Source of the DNA: Clostridia bacterium
GTDB lineage: Bacteria; Bacillota; Clostridia; Christensenellales; Aristaeellaceae
Direction: 5' to 3'
Assembly (NCBI GenBank): GCA_017436605.1
Contig: JAFSCW010000027.1
Coordinates: forward strand, 1 to 43,440
DNA: 43,440 nt
A program made the position numbers and the translations under genes. The notes beneath the pieces were generated by a model. The model made no database searches, was not told the DNA's origin, and was given only the letters and a program-made list of their open reading frames with translations. Below, one piece after another: positions 1-7,840 of the stretch; position 1 is the first letter of the stretch, and every line of letters starts with the position of its first letter.

Positions 1-3000
1 CATGGTATACAGATCAGTACCGGGGCCGCCGGTATTGGGGAGCCTGTAGGAGGTCAGGTTCACAATGTTTCCGTCCCAGTCGAGGACGTTTCCGTCCTTG
101 TCTGTGACGGTCACCGTAATCTGATCATAGGCCGCAGTAATGTGATAGGTATTGCCGTTTGCGCCGAAGCCATCCGGAACCTTTGTCTCCACCAGCGTGT
201 ACTGATGGCCGGACGGGATTCCGCTGAAGCTGACCTTGCCATCCTCGCCGGAGGTTTTCACCTGATCCGGGACAGAAACCGCTGTGCTTCCATCGCCGCG
301 GCAGATGCTGCAGGCGGTCGTGTCATGGCTCAGCGTGAATTCTGCACCGGAAACCGGATCGCCGAACGAGCTGAGCTTGGTGAATTCCAACTCGACCAGA
401 TAACCATGGACGGACGGGATCGGGAATTCAAGCGTCTTCTCGCCGGAAATGATGGTCTCGCCATTCACAGTCTCGACAACCTTATAGCTCAGGGTCGTCG
501 TGTCGTTGGTCGGGTAGACCGTATTCTCAACAAACACATCCTGCTCGTTCTGCAGGCGGACGCGATAAACCAATTCATAGGCGTATGTCGTCACATTTCC
601 CGACGTCGAGCTCGTATAGCCGGAATTCTTCATATCCCAGCTGATCTTGCTCTTCGCGGTATCATAGGCGGCGGTGTCCTCTCCGCCCTCGGTGCTCGTG
701 CCGGTCAGCGTATTGCCGATCAGCGTGCCGTCCTCCTTGAGCAGATTGCCGTCCTTGCCATAGAAGCCGATGAATTCGACCGTCGTCACCGCAGAATCGC
801 CCATGGTCGGCAGCGGATCCTCCGCAACCCAGTCGGCCTTGGAGGCTTCCTGCGTCTGGCGGATGATCTCGGCAAAGATTTCGTCGTAGGCTGCCTGCAA
901 CTCATCTGCATCTGTGCTGTCAAAGTAATAGCCTTTGTCAAAGCCTTCAGCAGAGCCATCACCAGAACCAATAGAATACTTCAGCCAATTCTTGTAGGCC
1001 TCTGTACTGCTTGAGTCGCCAATCTCATAAGTTTCACTCATTCGATCGACGATTGAGTTACTGGAACTCGAACTCGAAATATGTCCTTGAATGGTTTGAC
1101 CACCAACATCAACGCCAATCGAAAAAATCCTTATGCCTTCAGCTTTGATCCCAGTAGCCTGTTCCCGTGCTTTGACAGCCGCTCTATCACTATAACTAGT
1201 TCCATACTGACAGTAGGTTTGCAGAATATTGTCATAGAACACACCATCAGTGCCCGGCTTACCTGTTAAACAGTACGTATCCCACCCAACATATCCACTC
1301 TTAATATACGTCGTCGGAAAACCGTCGCTCAAGAAAATGATGTACTTATTCTTGTTTGTTGCATTCCTGATCATATCGTAGCCCATCTTTAAACCGGCTT
1401 CGACATTCGTAAAGCGCTTACGATCAGTCGTCCATCCACTGGAATCCTTTTCATAGTTATTGATGATATTGCCGGTTCTCGTACGCATATCGTCCACCAG
1501 ACTATTCTTCTGCGTATCCGTTGAACAAGGCTGTAAATCAAAGATTTTATGCGCATCTGAATTGAACGCAACAAAGCCAACCTGACTGACGCCGTCTGTC
1601 TCAGCAGCAAACTTTTTAATAAACTCCTCTGCTGTATCCATTGCAGCTTTATATCGAGAAGCACTACCAAAGTCACTATTCATGGAATTGGATATATCCA
1701 TGACAACAACAATGGCCATATCCGGCTCTTCGTAGACATCCTCGATCTTCTGCTGCGTGGTGACAGTCAGCGTGATATCGAATACGTTTTCAAGCTCCGT
1801 TCCGGCGATGGTCTTGCTGATGGATACCTTGCCGTCGTCCGAAACCTCGCTGCCGCCGCGCTTATCAATCTGCACATCCGAGGGCGGCACGGCAGACGTA
1901 TCGTCTGCAGCCGTCTCCGCCACAGGCGCTGCCGCGCTCCGCAGCGACATCACAGCAGGCGCATCGTCGTCATCGCCGGACGAATAGCGGTAACCGCTGA
2001 ACTCCTCGAACCAGCCGCTGTCGCGCAGCTTCATCCAGTTCGTGCCGATCGCGGCCTCCGCAATGCCGCTATAGAGCAGCCAACCGAGGCGATAGGTCAG
2101 TTCTTCGTATTCCGCTTCAGTCAGCTCGCCCGCGCGGAAGGCCTCGGCCATCTGTGCCAGCAGGGCTTCGCCTGCCTGCGTCGCTTCGTCGTCAAAATCG
2201 CCCAGCGCTTCCAGCTTCTCGATCTCGCGGACAAACCATTCATACGCTTCCATCTTCGCGCCGAGGGTGATTGTCAGGCTGGTTTCCGCCGTCTTCTCCT
2301 GCGCGTCGGTCACGCTGGCATATACCTCGTACACGCCGAAGCCATCCGGCGTAAACGAGAAGACATTCGGATTCAGGATGTCGATTTCCTGTTCGTCGCC
2401 ATCCTCCGCCCCGCCGGTAATCAGGACGTCCTCTTCTGCGGTCTCGTCAATGTAACCAAACGATTCGAGCTTATTGACGCCCATGCCGATCACATACGGT
2501 TCGGTGCCGCCGGCAGGCGCAGCACGGACAATGACCGGAGCGAATTCCTCTCCGTCAAGCGCATAAGCGTCGGCTGTCAGGCTGATCGCCAGCGGCTCAA
2601 TGGTGCATTCGCGATCATGCGTATGCTCCTCCATGCCGCAGATCAGCGCGCCGGTCCCGTCATAGCAGCCATCGCCGTGCGTATGCTCCTCCTTGCCGCA
2701 GTAATATGTGGCAGGGGTTGCCTCGCCGGGGGTCGCCTCAGGAAGCGCTTCGCCCGGGGTGGCTTCGGTATCCGGCGTGGTATCCGGAGCGGTTTCCTCC
2801 TCGGTCTCGTATACGCCGTAGCCGACGATCTTTCCACTGCCCAGCGCATATTCCACGCGCTGGACGCTGCGGTTTACGTTGCCGGAGATCACGACGATCA
2901 CGTCAGCCCGCTCGATATCATCGACCAGCTCCGCCTCGCCGCCCTCCTGGGTCTTTCCGAGGCCCTCGACGATCGCCATGTGGTCGCTGTCGCCGTCGCC

Positions 3001-5022
3001 GTCGGTATCGATGAAGATCAGGTCGCCCGCCTGCGGGGTATGATCCGCGCCGCGCAGCAGGCCCGCTTCCTCAAGCTCTTCCATCCAGGTGCCGGTGCTC
3101 GCGCTCGCAGGATAGCCGGAGCCGCCCGCATAATGCAGGCAGAACGCCGCGAACATGCCGCACCATTCCGCATACGGCGCGCCGTACCAGTCGCCGTAGC
3201 GGGTATAGAACATCTGCTTGCCGTCCTCGTCGTAGATGAAGTTGTCATCCACTTCCTGATAGCCCAGCTGCGTGCGCGCGATGGCGACCAGGTCCTCGCG
3301 GATATTGCCGGTCAGGACGACGTCCTTCATCGTCTCTTCCCAGATTTCCTTCGTTTCCGCGTTCTTGCATTCGATCGGAACGATCAGTTCCGCGCTGCCC
3401 GCGCCGCCTTCCGCGCCCGTCACGCTGACGCGCACGGTGTGCTCGCCCGTGACTTCCGGCATAAAGCGGAAGCGGAGCGTAGGCGTCTGGCTGATCAGAT
3501 CGCCGCGCACCAGGCGCGTGCCGTCCGCCAGCAGGATTTCAACCGTCACCGTGTACGGCGCAGTGCCGCCGGTGAACGCGCCCTCGATCGTCACGACGCC
3601 CAGCGCCGGATTATCGAACAGATGCGCGTCGTGCGTCAGCTCGATCTGGATTTCGCCCTGCTCAGCCTCAGCCTCGCCCGGCGTGGCTTCCTGCACGCTG
3701 TCTTCCGGCTTGGCCGTCGGTTCAGCGGTCGGTTCAAGCGTCGGCGCTGCGGTCGGCTCGGCCTCGCCCGGCGTAGCCTCCTGCGCATCGTCTTCCGGCT
3801 TGGCCGTCGGCTTGATAGTCGGTTCGACCGTGGGTTCAAACGTCGGCTCTGCCGTCGGCTCCACAGTCGGTTCAGCCGTCGGCTCGGCTGTTGGTTCAGC
3901 CGTCGGCTCGATAGTCGGCTCAACCGTAGGCTCAGCTGTCGGCTCGATAGTCGGCTCGATAGTCGGCTCAACCGTAGGCTCGGCAGTCGGCTCCGCAGTC
4001 GGTTCAGCCGTCGGTTCAAGCGTCGGCTCCACAGTCGGTTCAGCCGTCGGCTCGATAGTCGGCTCAACCGTAGGCTCAGCTGTCGGCTCGGCAGTCGGCT
4101 CGGCCGTGGGTTCAAGCGTCGGCTCGGCTGTCGGTTCGGCCGTCGGTTCGACGGTCGGCTCAACCGTAGGCTCGGCAGTCGGTTCAACCGTCGGTTCGAC
4201 GGTCGGCTCTACCGTAGGCTCGGCCGTCGGTTCGGCCGTCGGTTCGACGGTCGGCTCTACCGTAGGCTCGGCAGTCGGTTCGGCAGTCGGCGTAGCCGTC
4301 GGCTTGCCCGGCTTCTTTCTGACTTCAAACGCAGCCGGGAGCAGCGGAATCTCTTCCTCGTTCTCCTCGCCCCCGTTGATCACATAGACTTCGTATGCGT
4401 CCTCGCCGAGCTTTTCGATCTCCCAGCGCTGTTCCTGCTGGTCGTCAACCGGGTCAAGGTACTTGGCCTTGATAAACCCGTGCTGCACCCAGGTTTCTCC
4501 ATCCTGCTCAGCAGCGAAGACGAAGTGCATCCAGTCGTTTTTCTTGCCGTCGCCGTAACGCTCCAGCGCGTAAACGACGCCGTCCTCGGCAAAGTCGCCG
4601 ACGCGGTAGGATTCGGAATTCTCCGCGCTGCTGTACACCTTTGCGCCGCTGTTGATCTCGGCATAGCCGCAGGCAAAGACTTCGTCCTCGGGCTCCTCCG
4701 TCGGCTCGGCGGTCGGGATTGCCGTCGGTTCGGCAGTCGGCTCAAGCGTAGGCGTAGCCGTCGGTTCAAGCGTCGGCGTCGCGGTCGGCGTCGCCGTCGG
4801 CTCAGCGGTCGGCTCGGCAGTCGGCGTCGCCGTCGGCTCGGCAGTCGGCTCAGCCGTCGGTTCAAGCGTCGGCTCAGCGGTCGGCGCAGCCGTCTCTGCT
4901 TCCGATGGCGTGCTCTCCGCCGCGGCGATCGCCACAGCGGGCATCAGCGAATACGGAACAGGAGACAGCATGGATACAACCATCGCCGCCTCCAGCAGGA
5001 TCGCCAAAACTCTTCGTTTCAT
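1..5022 (-). CDS. Giant cell-wall-anchored surface protein (CHAP, VWA, SpaA-like, LPNTG); 3' end outside window
   Basis: The frame is open from the ATG at 5022 to the left edge, giving 1674 residues without a stop. GGAGG lies 7-10 bases upstream. Domains in order: signal peptide (about 1-35); proline/threonine repeat (43-110); SH3-like segment (110-191); second, longer proline/threonine repeat (237-445); Ig-like segment (460-570); CHAP-type cysteine hydrolase (573-730) with C621 in WCGMF and H681 in DHMAI; two CGxEEHTH-type Cys/His motifs (775-808); Ig-like and helical segments (811-1000); VWA domain (about 1081-1375) with MIDAS motif DISNS at D1109; SpaA-like domain (about 1540-1650) with an E-box-like LVETKVPDGF; and LPNTG at bases 42-28. 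The membrane anchor and charged tail must lie beyond the edge. The architecture predicts a sortase substrate on the wall that may cut peptidoglycan or amide bonds and bind a ligand through VWA. It follows the signal peptidase gene by 16 bases, so it is probably co-transcribed. Exact function and ligand are unknown. Confidence 0.9.
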   Translation of the reverse strand, partial: MKRRVLAILLEAAMVVSMLSPVPYSLMPAVAIAAAESTPSEAETAAPTAEPTLEPTAEPTAEPTATPTAEPTAEPTATPTATPTLEPTATPTLEPTAEPTAIPTAEPTEEPEDEVFACGYAEINSGAKVYSSAENSESYRVGDFAEDGVVYALERYGDGKKNDWMHFVFAAEQDGETWVQHGFIKAKYLDPVDDQQEQRWEIEKLGEDAYEVYVINGGEENEEEIPLLPAAFEVRKKPGKPTATPTAEPTAEPTVEPTVEPTAEPTAEPTVEPTVEPTVEPTAEPTVEPTVEPTAEPTAEPTLEPTAEPTAEPTAEPTVEPTIEPTAEPTVEPTLEPTAEPTAEPTAEPTVEPTIEPTIEPTAEPTVEPTIEPTAEPTAEPTAEPTVEPTAEPTFEPTVEPTIKPTAKPEDDAQEATPGEAEPTAAPTLEPTAEPTAKPEDSVQEATPGEAEAEQGEIQIELTHDAHLFDNPALGVVTIEGAFTGGTAPYTVTVEILLADGTRLVRGDLISQTPTLRFRFMPEVTGEHTVRVSVTGAEGGAGSAELIVPIECKNAETKEIWEETMKDVVLTGNIREDLVAIARTQLGYQEVDDNFIYDEDGKQMFYTRYGDWYGAPYAEWCGMFAAFCLHYAGGSGYPASASTGTWMEELEEAGLLRGADHTPQAGDLIFIDTDGDGDSDHMAIVEGLGKTQEGGEAELVDDIERADVIVVISGNVNRSVQRVEYALGSGKIVGYGVYETEEETAPDTTPDTEATPGEALPEATPGEATPATYYCGKEEHTHGDGCYDGTGALICGMEEHTHDRECTIEPLAISLTADAYALDGEEFAPVIVRAAPAGGTEPYVIGMGVNKLESFGYIDETAEEDVLITGGAEDGDEQEIDILNPNVFSFTPDGFGVYEVYASVTDAQEKTAETSLTITLGAKMEAYEWFVREIEKLEALGDFDDEATQAGEALLAQMAEAFRAGELTEAEYEELTYRLGWLLYSGIAEAAIGTNWMKLRDSGWFEEFSGYRYSSGDDDDAPAVMSLRSAAAPVAETAADDTSAVPPSDVQIDKRGGSEVSDDGKVSISKTIAGTELENVFDITLTVTTQQKIEDVYEEPDMAIVVVMDISNSMNSDFGSASRYKAAMDTAEEFIKKFAAETDGVSQVGFVAFNSDAHKIFDLQPCSTDTQKNSLVDDMRTRTGNIINNYEKDSSGWTTDRKRFTNVEAGLKMGYDMIRNATNKNKYIIFLSDGFPTTYIKSGYVGWDTYCLTGKPGTDGVFYDNILQTYCQYGTSYSDRAAVKAREQATGIKAEGIRIFSIGVDVGGQTIQGHISSSSSSNSIVDRMSETYEIGDSSSTEAYKNWLKYSIGSGDGSAEGFDKGYYFDSTDADELQAAYDEIFAEIIRQTQEASKADWVAEDPLPTMGDSAVTTVEFIGFYGKDGNLLKEDGTLIGNTLTGTSTEGGEDTAAYDTAKSKISWDMKNSGYTSSTSGNVTTYAYELVYRVRLQNEQDVFVENTVYPTNDTTTLSYKVVETVNGETIISGEKTLEFPIPSVHGYLVELEFTKLSSFGDPVSGAEFTLSHDTTACSICRGDGSTAVSVPDQVKTSGEDGKVSFSGIPSGHQYTLVETKVPDGFGANGNTYHITAAYDQITVTVTDKDGNVLDWDGNIVNLTSYRLPNTGGPGTDLYTM
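3690..4313 (-). repeat. 12-bp tandem repeat array encoding xEPT units (major block)
   Basis: The DNA repeats a 12-bp unit of the form GTCGGCTCGGCA on the plus strand, which encodes (A/V/I/L)EPT tetrapeptides in the giant surface protein. The array is interrupted near 3740-3800 by a short non-repeat segment. Units differ at the first codon position and at silent sites, so the array is old enough to have diverged but could still expand or contract in frame. Such stalks are common in wall-spanning proteins and are often glycosylated; glycosylation here is inference. Confidence 0.9.
4700..4890 (-). repeat. 12-bp tandem repeat array encoding (A/L)(E/T)PT units (minor block)
   Basis: This is a shorter copy of the same proline/threonine repeat type, directly after the signal peptide of the surface protein. 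ATPT units are mixed with AEPT and LEPT units. An SH3-like segment of about 80 residues separates it from the major block. Confidence 0.85.
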
Positions 5023-5038
5023 ATTTGTCGCCTCCGCG

Positions 5039-5635
5039 TTATCGATCAATCAGAATATCGAAATTCTCCATCGGCCAGATCCGCGCCGCAACGACGCCGA
5101 CGACCTGCTCCTGAGCCACACAGCCGATGGCCGTGCTTCTGGAATCCAGCGAAATCTCCCGCTGGTCGCCCATCACAAAATATCTCGCCTCCGGTACGAT
5201 ATAGGGCAGGTCGATATCGCACTGCCCCAGCGCCTGCCCGCTGACATACGGCTCCGCCAGACGCGAGCCGTTCACATACACCACGCCGTCGTTGTCAATA
5301 TCAATTTCGTCGCCGGGCATGCCGATCACACGTTTGACCAGCGTCTTTCTGTTAATGGTATTGAGCACCAGCAGATCGCCCCGATGGACGTCTGTCGTCC
5401 TCATGGTGACAGCGATCTCGCCGGGATTCAGCGCCGGCGCCATGCTGCTGCCCGTGATGCGGAAAACCGGCAGGAGCATCACCGCCAGCACGACGATCGA
5501 AGCCACGACGATAAACGTCGCCACCGTGCTGCGAAGCGTGCTGACATACTGCTTGCGGTACCGGATCCGCTTCAGCTCCGCCTCCATCTGCTCGACGGTG
5601 GGCGTCTGCCTGTTCTTTGCCTTCCGGTTGCTCAT
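5039..5635 (-). CDS. lepB: Type I signal peptidase
   Basis: This 198-residue membrane enzyme would remove signal peptides from exported proteins at the outer face of the membrane. One N-terminal membrane segment (about residues 36-57) is followed by the Ser/Lys catalytic pair: S64 in GSSMAP and K101 in VKRVIGMPGD. Box E reads GDQREISLDSR, where the family usually has GDN, so the Asn is replaced by Gln. I chose the ATG at 5635 because it overlaps the upstream stop as ATGA and lies 11 bases after AGAGG; an ATG at 5644 is only 2 bases from that site. The gene sits between the coiled-coil gene and the giant surface protein, which suggests it processes that protein. It could equally be a housekeeping signal peptidase. 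Confidence 0.93.
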   Translation of the reverse strand: MSNRKAKNRQTPTVEQMEAELKRIRYRKQYVSTLRSTVATFIVVASIVVLAVMLLPVFRITGSSMAPALNPGEIAVTMRTTDVHRGDLLVLNTINRKTLVKRVIGMPGDEIDIDNDGVVYVNGSRLAEPYVSGQALGQCDIDLPYIVPEARYFVMGDQREISLDSRSTAIGCVAQEQVVGVVAARIWPMENFDILIDR

Positions 5636-6156
5636 AGACGCCATTTCCTCTTTTTATTCGTCTCCAGCATGGAACGAAGTTCCTCGTTCTCTTTGCTGAT
5701 TCTATCCAGCCTTTCGGACAGCTCATGCCAGTTCCGGCCCGCCTCGCGCTCAGCAGCGGCGAACAGCTCGTCGCATTTGCGCTGCGTTTCGGCCTCCATC
5801 ACCCTGCAGCGTTCCTTGGCTTCTTTCTCCAGCTCGATACACTTTTTGTTGGTCTCCCGAAGGCGCTCGGCGCTGGTTTTCTCCTGCTCCGCCTGCATGC
5901 GTTCGATGTTTTCCAGATACTGGTTGGCCGTCTTCTGCGCGGCCTCGATCATGCCGTTGACCTGAATCGCCGCCTCCGCCAGAGATCCAGCGTTTTCGAT
6001 GGCGATCGTACGCACTTTTAGTTGGTTATTCACGCTGTCCAGTTCTGCGCTCATCGCATCCATCTTTTCGCGCATCGCTTCATTTTCCTGTGTGTATTCG
6101 ATCAGCAGCTGCAGCAGTTCAGATCTGCCAAGCCTCTTCATCGCCTTTTCGTTCAT
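5632..6156 (-). CDS. Coiled-coil protein of unknown function, first gene of surface operon
   Basis: This 174-residue protein has no signal peptide and no membrane segment. It is almost entirely helical, rich in Glu, Lys, Arg and Ala, and has heptad-like spacing, so a long coiled coil is likely. A central stretch resembling GSLAEAAIQVNGMIEAAQ is less charged than the rest and could be a conserved contact surface. The start at 6156 has GGAGG 6 bases upstream; the longer reading to 6228 has no ribosome site. The stop overlaps the signal peptidase start by 4 bases, which implies translational coupling. I recognise no function. Similar small coiled-coil genes beside VWA or pilin loci in Clostridia are familiar to me, but that link is from memory. 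Confidence 0.8.
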   Translation of the reverse strand: MNEKAMKRLGRSELLQLLIEYTQENEAMREKMDAMSAELDSVNNQLKVRTIAIENAGSLAEAAIQVNGMIEAAQKTANQYLENIERMQAEQEKTSAERLRETNKKCIELEKEAKERCRVMEAETQRKCDELFAAAEREAGRNWHELSERLDRISKENEELRSMLETNKKRKWRL

Positions 6157-6352
6157 CAGCCGCCTCCGCGCAGGAAATCCATTTAGAACACACGCAGGCC
6201 GCAAACAGCCCCAACTGCGTATGATCATACAAATGTATTATATCCCCTATTCCAAATTGCGTCAATCATATTACGCACATTTGTTTCTGAATTGTTATAC
6301 ATAAATCCGCCATATATTTTCATCATTCTCCTCATACCCTATCGAACCGTGC

Positions 6353-6369
6353 ATTTGGTCATACCAAAT
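6353..6369. promoter_or_regulatory. 17-bp perfect inverted repeat overlapping the MATE gene -35 box (candidate operator)
   Basis: ATTTGGT-CAT-ACCAAAT has perfect 7-base arms. Its last base is the first base of the -35 box TTGACT. A repressor bound here would block sigma-A access, as expected for a drug-responsive regulator of an exporter. The regulator gene is not adjacent. Confidence 0.55.
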
Positions 6370-6397
6370 TGACTTTCCCACCGGGATTCACTATAAT
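6369..6397 (+). promoter_or_regulatory. Sigma-A promoter of the MATE exporter gene
   Basis: TTGACT at 6369-6374 and TATAAT at 6392-6397 are separated by 17 bases, which is near-consensus. A second inverted repeat, CTGTC-N6-GACAG at 6402-6417, lies at the predicted transcript start and could be another operator or a 5' hairpin. Confidence 0.8.
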
Positions 6398-6432
6398 AAA
6401 ACTGTCTGATCGGACAGAAGGAAGGCGTCTAC

Positions 6433-7782
6433 ATGCATACGGATTTTTCGCAGGGCAGGGTCTGGAAGCGGATTGTTTATCAGGCTGTGCCGCTGACGCT
6501 TGCGCAGCTGGTGCAGCTGCTTTACAACATCGTCGATCGCATTTACATCGGCCATATGCCGGGCGCGGGCAGCGCTGCGCTGACCGGCGTGGGCCTGACG
6601 TTCCCCGTCGTGACGCTGATTGCCGCTTTCACCGCGCTGTTCGCCTCCGGCGGTACGCCTCTTTTCTCCATCGCCCGGGGCGCAGGCGAGGAAACGCGCG
6701 CCCGCAGGATCATGGGCAGCGTCTGCCTGCTCCTGTTGTGCGCCTCGCTCGTCATTACCGTCCTATGCTATGCCTTCCGCAGGCCGATGATGTTTCTTTT
6801 CGGCGCGAGCGAAAGCTCCTACGCCTATGCCGACGCATACCTGCGCATCTACCTGCTGGGCACGCCGTTTGCCATGCTGTCCACAGGCCTGAACGGCTTC
6901 ATCAGCGCGCAGGGCTTCCCCCGCATCGGCATGCTCACCACCGTCATCGGCGCGGCGCTCAATCTTCTGCTCGATCCCCTGTTCATCTTTGCGCTGGATA
7001 TGGGCGTTTCCGGCGCGGCGCTGGCAACGGTCATCAGCCAGGGCGTTTCCTGCCTGTGGGTGCTGCGGTTCCTCTGCGGCCGCCGCGCAATCCTCCCGCT
7101 TTCCGCAGGATATCTGCGCATATCCGCCTCGCTGACCAGGCAGATCTGCGCGCTCGGCGCTTCCGGCTTCATCATGCAGGGCACGAACTGCCTCGTGCAG
7201 ATCGCCTGCAATTCGACGCTCCATCTCTACGGCGGCGATCTCTACGTGGGGCTGATGACGGTCATCAACTCCGTCCGTTCCGTGCTGGAGCTGCCCGTCT
7301 TCGGCCTGAACAACGGCGCTCAGCCGGTGCTCGGCTTCAACTACGGCGCAAAGAAATACGGCCGCGTCAAGGAAGGCATCCGCTTTACGGCAGTCTGCGG
7401 CACAAGCTACAACATTCTGGCATGGCTGCTCGTGCTCGCCTTTCCGCATTTCCTGCTTTCCATTTTTTCGTCCGATCCGCAGCTGCTTGCCGTCGGGCCC
7501 GGCGCGCTTCATCTATACTTCTTCGGTTTTTTCTTCATGTCGTTTCAGTTCATCGGACAGACCACCTTCCAGGCGCTGGGCTTTGCCAGGCAGGCCATCT
7601 TCTTCTCCCTGCTGCGCAAGGCCGTGATCGTCGTCCCGCTGACGCTGCTGCTGCCGCGTCTGGGCTTTGGCGTCAGCGGCGTATTTCTGGCGGAACCGAT
7701 TTCCAATGCCATCGGCGGTCTGGCCTGTTTTGTAACCATGATGCTGACCGTTTACAGAAAGCTCGGCGCAGACCGCGCCTGA
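6433..7782 (+). CDS. MATE family multidrug exporter
   Basis: This 449-residue membrane protein has about 12 hydrophobic segments in two similar halves, the usual size and shape of MATE exporters. These use Na+ or H+ gradients to export cationic drugs and other small molecules. Family-like signatures include the N-terminal VPLTLAQLVQLLYNIVDRIYIG segment in helix 1 and GLNNGAQPVLGFNYGAKKY after helix 7. The ATG at 6433 has GGAAGG 7 bases upstream. The gene has its own strong promoter with an inverted repeat over the -35 box. It is followed after 58 bases by the GH42 gene with no terminator visible between, so the two may be co-transcribed. The substrate cannot be told from sequence. Confidence 0.92.
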   Translation: MHTDFSQGRVWKRIVYQAVPLTLAQLVQLLYNIVDRIYIGHMPGAGSAALTGVGLTFPVVTLIAAFTALFASGGTPLFSIARGAGEETRARRIMGSVCLLLLCASLVITVLCYAFRRPMMFLFGASESSYAYADAYLRIYLLGTPFAMLSTGLNGFISAQGFPRIGMLTTVIGAALNLLLDPLFIFALDMGVSGAALATVISQGVSCLWVLRFLCGRRAILPLSAGYLRISASLTRQICALGASGFIMQGTNCLVQIACNSTLHLYGGDLYVGLMTVINSVRSVLELPVFGLNNGAQPVLGFNYGAKKYGRVKEGIRFTAVCGTSYNILAWLLVLAFPHFLLSIFSSDPQLLAVGPGALHLYFFGFFFMSFQFIGQTTFQALGFARQAIFFSLLRKAVIVVPLTLLLPRLGFGVSGVFLAEPISNAIGGLACFVTMMLTVYRKLGADRA

Positions 7783-7840
7783 TCCGCTTTTCCCCCTCAC
7801 CCGATTCCTCATGCCGTTACCAGAAAGGAGACCGGATTCC

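Noticed and set aside
3690..4313. Possible CRISPR array
   Set aside because: The 12-bp units are contiguous and coding, with no spacers of unique sequence.
3272..4387. Plus-strand frame encoding VGS-type repeats
   Set aside because: It is another antisense reading of the PT repeat array; it has no ribosome site or known fold.
2617..5244. Long plus-strand open frame of 875 residues, rich in Arg and Ser
   Set aside because: It is antisense to the surface protein; the repetitive R/S-rich composition mirrors the 12-bp repeat and GC-rich codons, and no domain is recognisable.
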